DNA of 60,085 nt from an uncultured Collinsella sp. (GTDB taxonomy: Bacteria; Actinomycetota; Coriobacteriia; Coriobacteriales; Coriobacteriaceae): positions 1 to 60,085 of the forward strand of contig CAUAWV010000010.1 of assembly GCA_958433005.1 (NCBI GenBank), read 5' to 3'. Within the stretch, counting starts at the first letter, position 1, and the number at the start of each line of letters is the position of its first letter. The position numbers and the translations under genes are program-made. Of this stretch, positions 24,701 to 32,069 are shown in pieces. Below the pieces are notes generated by a model. That model ran no database searches. It saw only the letters and a list, made by a program, of their open reading frames with translations, and was not told where the DNA came from.

Positions 24701-25858
24701 GTGGCACCAATTAGAATGCCGGAAGCCGTCATCGGGCTCGATGTCGGGAAATCGTCCCACTGGGCATGCGTCGCGACTCGAGATGGCGAGGTGCTGCTGA
24801 GCACCCCCGTCGCGAACAGGGAGGACGACCTGGACTCGCTGTTCGGCCGCTTCCCCGATGCGCTCGTGGTCGTCGACCAGTCGCGCAACATAGGCGCCCT
24901 CGCGCTCGCCCGCGCCAGGGCGGCCGGGATGTCGGCGGCGTACCTGCCGGGACTCGCGGCGCACGGGGCCGCCAGGCTCTTCGCCGGCGACGCCAAGACC
25001 GACGAGCGAGACGCGATGGTCATCGCGAAGACGGCGCTTGGCATCCCCGACGCGCTCCTGCCGGTCGGAGACCCGGGTCCGACAATTGCGGCGGCGAGGG
25101 CGCTGGCCGCCCAGAGGAACTTCCTGACCTGCGAGAACACTAGGAATAAGAACCGGCTGCGCAGCATCCTGCTGGAATCGTGCCCCGCCTTCGAGGCACT
25201 GGTCGACCTGTCCGACGGGTCCCAGCTGAGGCTCATGGCATCCCTCGGCGGGGCCTGGTCGGTAGCCGACGCCGGGCCCCGCAGGGCGGCGGCGCTCACG
25301 CGTGGGGCGGCGCGCGGTAAGATCGAGGCCCTCGTCCGCTCGACAACCTCCTCGACAAGGCCGGATGCGTCGGTCGTCGCCGCCGAGGACCGGGCGGTGA
25401 AACTGCTCGCGCGCAGGATATCCGAGAACTCGGCGGAGATCGAGGCGATCACGGCGGAGATCTCCGCCCTGCTCGAGGGCGACGATACCTACCGATGCCT
25501 CCTGACGGTGCCGGGCATCGGGCCCAAAACCGCTTCCGAGCTTGCGATCTCCATCGACATCGAAGACTTCCCCAGTCACGACAGGCTCGCGTCGTACTGC
25601 GGCTTGGCGCCGCGCAACCGCCAGTCGGGAACCTCGATCTCCTCGGTGACGGCATCGCGCCAAGGCAACAAGAGGCTGAAGAACCTGCTCATATTCTCAT
25701 GCAACTGCCTTACTCGGACAGAGGGGAGATGGGGCGACTACTACACCAGGTGCCGAGAGCGGGGCATGTCGCACGGCAAGGCGCTCAAGGCGCTGGCGCG
25801 AAAGAGACTGAAGGTCATCTACGCGGTCATGCGAGACAGGGTGCCTTACGCAGCCTAG
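24701..25858 (+). CDS. IS110 family transposase (bridge-RNA-guided recombinase)
   Basis: A 385-residue DEDD transposase. The RuvC-like N-terminal domain starts at VIGLDVGKSSHWACV. Acidic residues continue in LVVVDQS and in DAKTDERDAMVIAKTAL. The C-terminal Tnp20 domain carries PGIGPKTASELAISI, the YCGLAPRNRQSGTS block with the expected catalytic serine, and GNKRLKNLL. All hallmark residues are present, so it looks active. The start is taken as GTG at 24701 with GGAGG eight bases upstream; the TTG at 24686 overlaps that site. In this family the enzyme and its bridge RNA carry out recombination without a target duplication. Confidence 0.93.
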   Translation: MAPIRMPEAVIGLDVGKSSHWACVATRDGEVLLSTPVANREDDLDSLFGRFPDALVVVDQSRNIGALALARARAAGMSAAYLPGLAAHGAARLFAGDAKTDERDAMVIAKTALGIPDALLPVGDPGPTIAAARALAAQRNFLTCENTRNKNRLRSILLESCPAFEALVDLSDGSQLRLMASLGGAWSVADAGPRRAAALTRGAARGKIEALVRSTTSSTRPDASVVAAEDRAVKLLARRISENSAEIEAITAEISALLEGDDTYRCLLTVPGIGPKTASELAISIDIEDFPSHDRLASYCGLAPRNRQSGTSISSVTASRQGNKRLKNLLIFSCNCLTRTEGRWGDYYTRCRERGMSHGKALKALARKRLKVIYAVMRDRVPYAA

Positions 25859-26011
25859 CCGAAACGCACCGAGCAGACTGAAGCCCACCGGCCTAATGGC
25901 TTGGCGTCAGCATGCCGCGATCCGGTCGCACGGAGAGCATTTCCCAGTTGACAAAACTATAGGAACACCCCCCACGGCGTTTCATATCCCCCGACATAAG
26001 AGGAGCGCTCC

Positions 26012-26800
26012 ATGACAGGCAGACCGAAAACAACACTGCGCGACTGCATCTATGGGCTTGCCGTCGGCGACGCGCTGGGTGTTCCCTACGAGTTCAGGCC
26101 CCGCGGCACGTTCGAATGCGCGGACATGATCGGCTACGGCACGCATGGGCAGCCCGCCGGCACCTGGAGCGACGACACATCTAAGACGCTTGCTACCTGC
26201 GACTCGATTAGGGAGCTCGGGCATATCGACACCGCGGACATGAGCGACAAGTTTGTGAGCTGGATTGCCCGTGGCGAGTATACGGTCGACGGCGTTTTCG
26301 ATTACGGCGGTACGACCGCTCGCGCCCTGCGCACCGGCAAAGGAGGCTCCGGCGAGCGCGACAACGGCAACGGCTCGCTCATGCGCATCGCGCCCCTGGC
26401 GTTCACCGATGCGACAGACGAAGAGATCAGCGAGGTCTCCGCGATTACGCATGCCCACAGAACGTCAACCGACGCATGTATCATATTTGTCGAGCTGATA
26501 AGAGACGTGATGAACGACGTGCTCCCCTCGTGGGCGCTTCACCTGAAAGGCGCGCCCGAGCACGAAATCAGGTCTGGCGGCTTCGTGCTTGACACGCTTA
26601 AGGCTGCCACCTGGTGCTTTGTGAACACCAACAGCTACGATGAATGCGTGCTTGCCGCCGTCAACCTAGGCGACGACGCCGACACCACCGCAGCCGTCGC
26701 CGGCGCCCTCGCCGGCACGGTATACGGTATCGAGGCCATCCCGCAGGAGTGGGTCGACACCCTGCGCGGTAAAGAGTTGATTGAGAGCTGCCTGTTTTAA
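26012..26800 (+). CDS. ADP-ribosylglycohydrolase family protein
   Basis: A 262-residue all-helical hydrolase that removes ADP-ribose from proteins or small molecules using two magnesium ions. Metal-binding motifs are intact: GLAVGDALGVPYEF, GTWSDDTS, NGNGSLMRIAPLA and NLGDDADTTAAVAGALAG. Compared with common relatives of 300 or more residues, the segment between THAHRTSTDACIIF and APEHEIRSGGFVLDTL is short, as if about 30 residues were lost in frame. It lies just after the IS110 element. A 73-residue protein follows 33 bp later on the same strand, likely an operon. The substrate and any partner transferase are not evident. Confidence 0.9.
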   Translation: MTGRPKTTLRDCIYGLAVGDALGVPYEFRPRGTFECADMIGYGTHGQPAGTWSDDTSKTLATCDSIRELGHIDTADMSDKFVSWIARGEYTVDGVFDYGGTTARALRTGKGGSGERDNGNGSLMRIAPLAFTDATDEEISEVSAITHAHRTSTDACIIFVELIRDVMNDVLPSWALHLKGAPEHEIRSGGFVLDTLKAATWCFVNTNSYDECVLAAVNLGDDADTTAAVAGALAGTVYGIEAIPQEWVDTLRGKELIESCLF

Positions 26801-26832
26801 GGCGCCATTCAAGAAATAAGGCAGGAGGCATC

Positions 26833-27054
26833 ATGGAGAGGAAGATCGCAAATATAGACGAGTTCCAAGTGGACGAAAACGGAATTCCGCTATTTCCAGT
26901 AGGACTGAAGGAGGAAACCAGCCTCTATGTCCTCCCCGACGGGCGTTACCTCCCCTGCGGGGTCTACAGGACCGCGGACGGCGGTTCGATCATTTATGAG
27001 CCATCCGAACTAAGCTTCTTCGGGCAGATGCTTGCTCAATTCAAAGAGAACTAG
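26833..27054 (+). CDS. Hypothetical 73-residue protein downstream of ADP-ribosylglycohydrolase
   Basis: A small acidic protein (MERKIANIDEFQVDENGIPL ... MLAQFKEN). Predicted strand-rich segments are LYVLPDGRYLPCGVYRTADGGSIIYE, and it has a single cysteine and no membrane segment. AGGCAGGAGG is well placed before the ATG. The 33-bp spacing from the hydrolase suggests co-transcription. I do not recognise the family. It might be a binding partner of the hydrolase or an unrelated passenger. Confidence 0.65.
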   Translation: MERKIANIDEFQVDENGIPLFPVGLKEETSLYVLPDGRYLPCGVYRTADGGSIIYEPSELSFFGQMLAQFKEN

Positions 27055-27197
27055 AGGCTTGATTGCCCGTTAGATCGACACTGCTCCAAGCCATGGGGCG
27101 GGTAGGATGTCTCCCGCCGCGGCCTGTGAGGTAGAATTACGACTGCCGCGGAATCCGCCTGCGGGCAACGCTCCGATCTCCGATTGGGGTGAAGCCT

Positions 27198-27290
27198 ATG
27201 AACTTGTTTCTTGAAATCCTGCGCCTCTCGATGTATGTAACCGGCATCGTCCGGAACCTCTACTCGATCTGGCGGGAATATAAGCAGTAA
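27198..27290 (+). CDS. Possible 30-residue hydrophobic peptide (toxin-like)
   Basis: A frame of 31 codons, ATG at 27198 and TAA at 27288-27290, preceded by GGGGTGA. The peptide has a hydrophobic, amphipathic core (NLFLEILRLSMYVTGIV) and a charged, aromatic tail (RNLYSIWREYKQ). A GC-rich hairpin follows 22 bp later. Size, membrane affinity, a structured leader and the nearby hairpin resemble type I toxins. I find no known toxin family match and no proven antisense RNA, so it may be a chance frame. Confidence 0.35.
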   Translation: MNLFLEILRLSMYVTGIVRNLYSIWREYKQ

Positions 27291-27312
27291 CGGATAGCGA
27301 AGGGAGTCATGC

Positions 27313-27338
27313 AAAGGGCCGGTCGCACCCGGCCCTTT
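27313..27338 (+). terminator. GC-rich hairpin, probable terminator
   Basis: AAAGGGCCGG (27313-27322) pairs perfectly with CCGGCCCTTT (27329-27338) around a 6-nt loop. The T-run is only three bases outside the stem, so termination may be weak. Confidence 0.5.
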
Positions 27339-27567
27339 AGACGATAGTACCTGCGTTGCCCGCGCTTCCAAAGTTGACCGACTGAGGAGCGGGTTCCGCG
27401 GCACATCCTGATTTTACCCAGTGGCAAGGCTCTTTTACAGCCGTTCCACCGTTTATTTACATCCGCCAATCAAGACGAGGCTACTACGCATCTTTATTAC
27501 ACACGATGTTTTCAGCCTGGTATAAACAAGTTCAATAATAGAATGCAAATCCAACCATCGTGTCTGA

Positions 27568-27672
27568 TTACGAAAGGATTTTTGCCTTTTCTGCAGCAAA
27601 CTCTTCCTCGGTAAGTACTCCACTCTCACGCAGTGCTGCAAGCCTCTCAAGCCTTGCAACTACATCAACCAC
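27568..27672 (-). pseudogene. SHOCT domain cut off by a frameshift
   Basis: In the reading frame next to the upstream protein, this stretch encodes VARLERLAALRESGVLTEEE followed by FAAEKAKILS and a stop, a complete SHOCT domain. SHOCT domains normally sit at the C-terminus of longer proteins. The preceding frame ends at 27665 in just the place where the two would join, so the gene probably carried a DUF-SHOCT protein and lost one or two bases' register near 27670. A separate start at GTG 27670-27672, overlapping the upstream stop, cannot be excluded. Confidence 0.65.
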
Positions 27673-28036
27673 TATCCGCCAGCGTCTCAATAGTCTGTGA
27701 AACCTGCGGATACCGCTCGAGCTCCTTCGATAGGGCATCGACTATCTTGGCAATATTCTTTGCATTTTTGCCCCCGTTTAATACGTTTGCCCTGACCTTA
27801 GATGACGACTTGACAGTAACGCCAGATCCGCCTTCAACTGGAACAACCGAAATACTGATATTTTCGCCCCAAGACCAAAGGCTCATACCAATCTCGGCTG
27901 CAACTGTTCTTGTTGTGGGCGATGCACTATCAACTTTTACTTTAGGCAGCTTTTCCATAGCTGCCTTCAAGGCATTAAACGTGTCGTCAGGAGAATACGG
28001 TACCTGAAGCTGAAGCTGCTGATCCGCAAAACCCAT
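27665..28036 (-). CDS. N-terminal part of a SHOCT-type protein (frameshifted)
   Basis: A 123-residue protein (MGFADQQLQLQVPYSPDDTF onward). It has a two-layer fold pattern of short helices and strands, including WSWGENISISVVPVEGG and a long helix NAKNIAKIVDALSKELERYP. It ends soon after QTIETLADSG, just where a SHOCT domain continues in the adjacent frame. GCGGAGG lies eight bases before the ATG. Family members with this layout are usually about 155-160 residues with the SHOCT part attached. Function is unknown. The truncated form may still fold. Confidence 0.65.
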   Translation of the reverse strand: MGFADQQLQLQVPYSPDDTFNALKAAMEKLPKVKVDSASPTTRTVAAEIGMSLWSWGENISISVVPVEGGSGVTVKSSSKVRANVLNGGKNAKNIAKIVDALSKELERYPQVSQTIETLADSG

Positions 28037-28152
28037 AATCTGGCCTCCGCTTCTTACAAGATTAAGGCTATCGGCAATGGTAGCACGTTCCCAGCAGTCT
28101 TAAGTTCGTCTCATGACCTTGCGATGCAGCCCGACGCCCCGGCACCACTCCC

Positions 28153-29490
28153 CTACTTACCAAAAATCGCAGCGAACAATCCCTTGCGTTTGGGCTTTTC
28201 TTCTCGGTAAGAACCCTCGGCGACCGCTGCCACCTGATGCTGCTGCTCGCCGCCTCCACGGCGCACGATCTGGTACAGAAACGGCGACTTAACGTATTTG
28301 ACCTCGATGGGCGTGGCGTGCACGGTGCTCTCGCTGGACAGATGCAGGCTCGGGTTGAGCGGTGCCACCACATGCGTCTCGCGCTTGTCGCTAAACACCA
28401 CCGCGGCCGCGCGGCCCGTCTGGCCGTTCACAGCGATGCGCACTTGCTCGCCGTCGCGGCTGTCCGTCGCCGGACGATCGACAAAGTAGACCGGCACCAT
28501 CACCAGACCGTCCTTATGCTTGCGGGCCTTGCGCGCCCAGGTTCGGATGCTCTTTTTATTGAGCCCAAGCACTGCCTCGGCATCGTTGCCGACAATGTCG
28601 AGCGCCAACTTATCAATGACCACTTGGTCCTTGGTAGACGCATCGACGGAGACAACGCGAAAGTCACCTTCCTGCATGGCCGGGTCAAACGGCCCAACCT
28701 TGGCAAAGTCCCATGGCTCCAGAATGCCCATAAGGCGAACGTCCAGGTAGTTTGCCCTGGGATATGCCCAGTCGAGCACCTCGTAGTACACCAGGGTCTC
28801 CTTGCTCAGGCCCTTGCCCGGGAAGGACGCCATCATGCGCAGGTCCGCGAGCGCCATGGGGAAGTAGAAGAGCATCATGTCGTTTTGAATCGCGTCTTCC
28901 ACATCGTGACCGGCAAAGGCGTCTGGATATCGGCGCACCAGCTCAAGCGCATTGGCGCGCGCCTGCTGCGGCGTTATCTCGCAGGGAATACCCTGCTCGG
29001 GCACATATTCCGCACCAACGCCCATGGTCAGGCGCTTGCTAAACGTCCCCGGCTTGAGCAGGTCGGCGACACCGATCTTATTGCCGCAGGACGGGCACTC
29101 AAACACGCGCTGGGTCGACTCGCCCTCAAAGGACGCTCCGCAGAAGGGACAGGGGATGCTCACGTGCGTGGCCTCTTGGAACTCCTGGGCCGTGCCGCGG
29201 TCTTCCCACAGCAGATGCTCCAGAACCGACTGATTGCGCCAGTGCTCATTAAAGAAATACCAGTCGGGGTCCACCGGGCGCTCGAGCTGCGACACATGCG
29301 TGAGCTTAAGCAGCCCATCGACAACCGTCAGTGGCGTATGGCGAATGCCCAGGGCGCTCTTGGGCTCCCCCGCATCGGCCTGCCACGGAACGACCGTGCC
29401 GCAATAGGCGCACTCAAAGCTGCGTTTAGCCTGGTGTGAGTACATAGGGCCGCCGCAGTTTTGGCATTTAATGGCAAACATCTCGTCCAT
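28153..29490 (-). CDS. Double zinc-ribbon protein of unknown function
   Basis: A 445-residue soluble protein with two zinc ribbons of the CxxC...CxxC type. The first is CQNC and CAYC (about residues 9-30), and the second CPFC and CPSC (about 114-137). A long mixed alpha/beta domain follows, and a basic tail (REEKPKRKGLFAAIFGK) ends it. Such TFIIB-type ribbon proteins often sit near membrane-stress or SPFH proteins. Here the only neighbour on the same strand is the broken SHOCT gene. AGGAGG precedes the ATG at 29490. The internal QEATHVSIPCPFCGASFEGE arrangement suggests two ribbons separated by about 90 residues. No enzymatic motif is recognised. Confidence 0.65.
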   Translation of the reverse strand: MDEMFAIKCQNCGGPMYSHQAKRSFECAYCGTVVPWQADAGEPKSALGIRHTPLTVVDGLLKLTHVSQLERPVDPDWYFFNEHWRNQSVLEHLLWEDRGTAQEFQEATHVSIPCPFCGASFEGESTQRVFECPSCGNKIGVADLLKPGTFSKRLTMGVGAEYVPEQGIPCEITPQQARANALELVRRYPDAFAGHDVEDAIQNDMMLFYFPMALADLRMMASFPGKGLSKETLVYYEVLDWAYPRANYLDVRLMGILEPWDFAKVGPFDPAMQEGDFRVVSVDASTKDQVVIDKLALDIVGNDAEAVLGLNKKSIRTWARKARKHKDGLVMVPVYFVDRPATDSRDGEQVRIAVNGQTGRAAAVVFSDKRETHVVAPLNPSLHLSSESTVHATPIEVKYVKSPFLYQIVRRGGGEQQHQVAAVAEGSYREEKPKRKGLFAAIFGK

Positions 29491-29708
29491 GAATACGTCC
29501 TCCTTTGCACTGGGGCTGTCGACATTAAGTATGTCGGGCAGGTAAGCACGTGCCCATACCCATGTGGCCCAAAATCGAGCACCCAGGCAGACGAGAAGGC
29601 TCGCTCGTTAGCACCGGCAGACCATTACTGCATTTTCTGAGCATCGGTGCACAGCGCCTCCGCGCGAGCTACACTATCCCCTTAAACATGATTGTGAGGA
29701 CGACCGCT

Positions 29709-30890
29709 ATGCTATTTGTAAATCGGCTGGTACATACGCTTGTTCCCGGCAGCGAGGGCGAGCCGGTCGATACCTCCTGCCGCACCAACGCGGGCTTCGC
29801 CGCAAGCCTCATCTGCATTGGCCTCAACATCACTCTGTGCCTGGCCAAGGGCATCGCGGGCCTGCTCGCCGGCTCCGTCTCCCTCATCGCCGACGCTTTC
29901 AACAACCTCTCCGATGCCTCGAGCAACATCGTAAGCCTGCTCGGGTTCCGCCTTGCCAGCCGCCCGGCAGACGAAGGCCACCCCTATGGCCACGGCCGCT
30001 ACGAGTACCTAGCCGGTCTGTTCGTCGCCGTCCTGGTTTGCGCCGTCGGCATCAACCTGATCCTCGAGTCGGTCACCAAGATCATCAAGCCTTCCCCCAC
30101 CGCTTACACGCTCGTTTCCCTTGCGGCACTGGCTACATCCATGCTCGTTAAGCTCTGGATGGCCGCATTCAACCGCGCGCTGGGCAACCGTATCGATTCC
30201 GAAACACTCATTGCCACAGCACAGGACTCCAAAAACGACGTCATCACCTCGGGCTCGGTCTTGGTGGCGGCGCTTATTTCGCAGACGACCGGCTTTGACC
30301 TCGATGGCTGGGCAGGCCTGGGTGTGGGCATCTTCATCTGCATCAGCGGCATGGGCCTAGTGCGCGACGCCATCAGCCCGTTGCTGGGGCAAGCGCCCGA
30401 CCCCAAGCTCGTCCAGGCAATCCGCGACAAGATCATGTCCTATCCGCAGGTCTTGGGCACACACGACCTGATGGTGCACGACTACGGCCCCGGTCGTCAG
30501 TTTGCCAGCGCTCACGTGGAGATGCCCGGCGAGGGCGACGCATTTGAGCACCACGAGATCCTGGACACCATCGAGCACGACATCAAGCGCCAGATGGGCA
30601 TTGGCATCACGCTGCACTGCGACCCCATCGCGACAACCGGCGATGATTTGCGCGGCTGGGTCAAGCGCGGCGTTATGCAGATCGACCCCGCGCTCTCCAT
30701 CCACGACCTGCACGAGCACGACGGGTTCGTTTCGTTTGACCTGGTGCGCCCCGACGGCTTTGACATATCCGACGAGGAGCTGCTGGAGCTCGTCACGCGC
30801 ATCGTGCACGAGCGCCGACCCAATGCCTCATGCGTCGTTACGTTTGACTCGGGCTTTAGCTCGCCCGACCGTCCGGCTGAACAGCTGTAG
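29709..30890 (+). CDS. Cation diffusion facilitator (CDF) metal transporter
   Basis: A 393-residue CDF-family exporter, probably for zinc, iron or manganese, exchanging metal for protons across the cytoplasmic membrane. Six membrane helices lie in the first 230 residues. The metal sites are in SLIADAFNNLSDASSN (helix 2) and ATAQDSKNDVITSG (helix 5). HPYGHGRYEYLAGL is the family's loop motif. A cytoplasmic domain with HDLMVHDYGPG and a second, less usual C-terminal region (about 90 residues) follow. The start at 29709 has GAGG upstream; the longer frame from 29550 has none and contains noncoding-like sequence. It converges on the next gene with 12 bp between stops. Confidence 0.9.
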   Translation: MLFVNRLVHTLVPGSEGEPVDTSCRTNAGFAASLICIGLNITLCLAKGIAGLLAGSVSLIADAFNNLSDASSNIVSLLGFRLASRPADEGHPYGHGRYEYLAGLFVAVLVCAVGINLILESVTKIIKPSPTAYTLVSLAALATSMLVKLWMAAFNRALGNRIDSETLIATAQDSKNDVITSGSVLVAALISQTTGFDLDGWAGLGVGIFICISGMGLVRDAISPLLGQAPDPKLVQAIRDKIMSYPQVLGTHDLMVHDYGPGRQFASAHVEMPGEGDAFEHHEILDTIEHDIKRQMGIGITLHCDPIATTGDDLRGWVKRGVMQIDPALSIHDLHEHDGFVSFDLVRPDGFDISDEELLELVTRIVHERRPNASCVVTFDSGFSSPDRPAEQL

Positions 30891-30902
30891 CCCGCTTAAC
30901 AG

Positions 30903-31892
30903 CTAGTTTCCCTGCGCGCCCGAGATGCCGTTTTGCAGTGCATTCCAGGCACCCGTCGCCATGTCGCCCAAGTTCTGCGCGGTGTCGCCCAGGTTTTGTG
31001 CCGTATCGCCCAGCTCTTGCGCCTTGTCTCCCAACTCCTGTGCCTTGTTGCTCAAGTCCTCCAGCGTATTGGAACTCGAGCTGTCGGTACCGCTTTGGCC
31101 GTCGGGCGAGTTGCCCGAGCTATTCTTGTGCGTGAGTTGAATTTCGAGGTTGCCGCTGTCGTTATAGTAAGCAGAAGTAACGACCCAGTTGGCATCGATG
31201 ACGGGCGTTGAGCCATCATCAGTCAGGACCACGGCATTCGAAAGATTGGCGCCGCGCGACTTGAGAAGTTTCTTGGCGTTGGACCAGTACTGCCCCGGGA
31301 TATCGCTCAGATCGACGGTGCTAGACGAGGCGGACTCGGTTTGCTCGGCAGCGGTATCAGCCGTTGAACTCCCTCGCTTGTTGAGCATGCCCGACACAAT
31401 GGCAAACACAACCGACAGCGCAAAGAAGATCGCCAGCACGATGAGGATCTTCTTGATCACGCTCGACGAACGCGACGGCTTCTTCTCCTCGTCCTCGCCA
31501 TATTGCGGAATCGACTTGGGGTACTCGCGATACGGCTCGCGCGACTCGTAGCGAGACTGCGCCGTGCGAGGCATATACGTCGTCTGCTGAGGCTGCGGAA
31601 TGGGATTTTGCGGCAGGTCATCATAGGGATTCGGCGTCGAGGCGGCATAAGAATCCTGCGGCGCGTAATCAAACGGGTCCGGAGCTGCGTTGCCATAGGG
31701 GCCTTGCGAAGATACGGCATAAGAATCCCGCGCTGTGTCGCCATAGCCCATAACCCGGGTTGGCTCGGCAGAAGGCTGCGTCGCGGCGGGGTCGGTATAA
31801 CCGGGGTTGGGAACAACGCGGGTCGCATCGGCGCTATCGCCAGCCTGCGCGGAACCGTAGCCGCCCATCACGGTTGTCTTGTCCTGATCCAT
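30903..31892 (-). CDS. Single-pass membrane protein with Pro/Tyr-rich tail and PASTA-like outer domain
   Basis: A 329-residue protein. A cytoplasmic region (about 1-140) is rich in Pro, Tyr, Gln and Asp. One membrane helix follows (VIKKILIVLAIFFALSVVFAIVSGML), then a Ser/Thr-rich stalk. The outer domain (IPGQYWSNAKKLLKSRGANL ... NWVVTSAYYNDSGNLEIQL) resembles a PASTA domain. The C-terminus has a seven-residue repeat: KAQELGD, KAQELGD, TAQNLGD, TAQNLGD. PASTA-like domains bind peptidoglycan fragments, so a cell-wall sensing or envelope role is possible, but it has no kinase domain. The last repeat predicts a helix with a regular face. Confidence 0.7.
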   Translation of the reverse strand: MDQDKTTVMGGYGSAQAGDSADATRVVPNPGYTDPAATQPSAEPTRVMGYGDTARDSYAVSSQGPYGNAAPDPFDYAPQDSYAASTPNPYDDLPQNPIPQPQQTTYMPRTAQSRYESREPYREYPKSIPQYGEDEEKKPSRSSSVIKKILIVLAIFFALSVVFAIVSGMLNKRGSSTADTAAEQTESASSSTVDLSDIPGQYWSNAKKLLKSRGANLSNAVVLTDDGSTPVIDANWVVTSAYYNDSGNLEIQLTHKNSSGNSPDGQSGTDSSSSNTLEDLSNKAQELGDKAQELGDTAQNLGDTAQNLGDMATGAWNALQNGISGAQGN

Positions 31893-32002
31893 GCAACGAT
31901 TCCTTTCCGTCGCCCGTAAGCATCAAGTTATCCATGCATTCTACCCGCGCAAAAGCCCGTGACGGACAGAGCCCGTCCATATCTACAAGACAAGCGCGGC
32001 TA

Positions 32003-32044
32003 GAAAACAAAAGCCCCGCCGGGTCTTGGTAGGCGCGACGGGGC
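32003..32044 (-). terminator. Intrinsic terminator after formate-THF ligase
   Basis: On the minus strand GCCCCGTCG (32036-32044) pairs with CGGCGGGGC (32013-32021), followed by TTTTGTTTTC. Confidence 0.88.
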
Positions 32045-32069
32045 GGGCAAGCAGCTATGGGCAACAAGC

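Larger units (their letters stand above)
24443..25965 (+). mobile_element. IS110-family insertion sequence
   Basis: About 1.52 kb, with one transposase gene and a 260-bp noncoding left end. IS110 elements lack terminal inverted repeats and leave only a tiny core duplication. The trinucleotide GAA occurs at both junctions (24440-24442 and 25963-25965). The reconstructed empty site reads CAGTCTG-AA-CACCCCCC. Both halves of that site match segments of the element's left-end RNA, which supports these limits to within a few bases. TTGACA at 25948-25953 near the right end is typical of a -35 box that works once the ends join in the circular form. The insertion lies between a terminator and an ADP-ribosylglycohydrolase gene and breaks no gene I can see. 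Confidence 0.8.
27055..27567. other. Spacer of about 510 bp containing one small peptide gene and a hairpin
   Basis: Apart from the 30-residue peptide frame (27198-27290) and the hairpin at 27313-27338, I see no convincing gene. The leader of the peptide frame is rich in short GC stems, for example GGCGGG (27100) with CCCGCC (27114), and holds a TAGAAT that could be a -10 box near 27131. The part from 27340 to 27567 is AT-richer than the rest of the window. Confidence 0.4.

Noticed and set aside
25948..25953. TTGACA as an active promoter for the ADP-ribosylglycohydrolase gene
   Set aside because: No -10 box lies at the right distance. It is better explained as the right-end half of the promoter formed when the IS110 ends join.
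27051..27404. 117-residue minus-strand frame opposite the small peptide
   Set aside because: No ribosome site, mixed composition with many Arg and Pro, and no recognisable fold; it overlaps the hairpin and structured leader.
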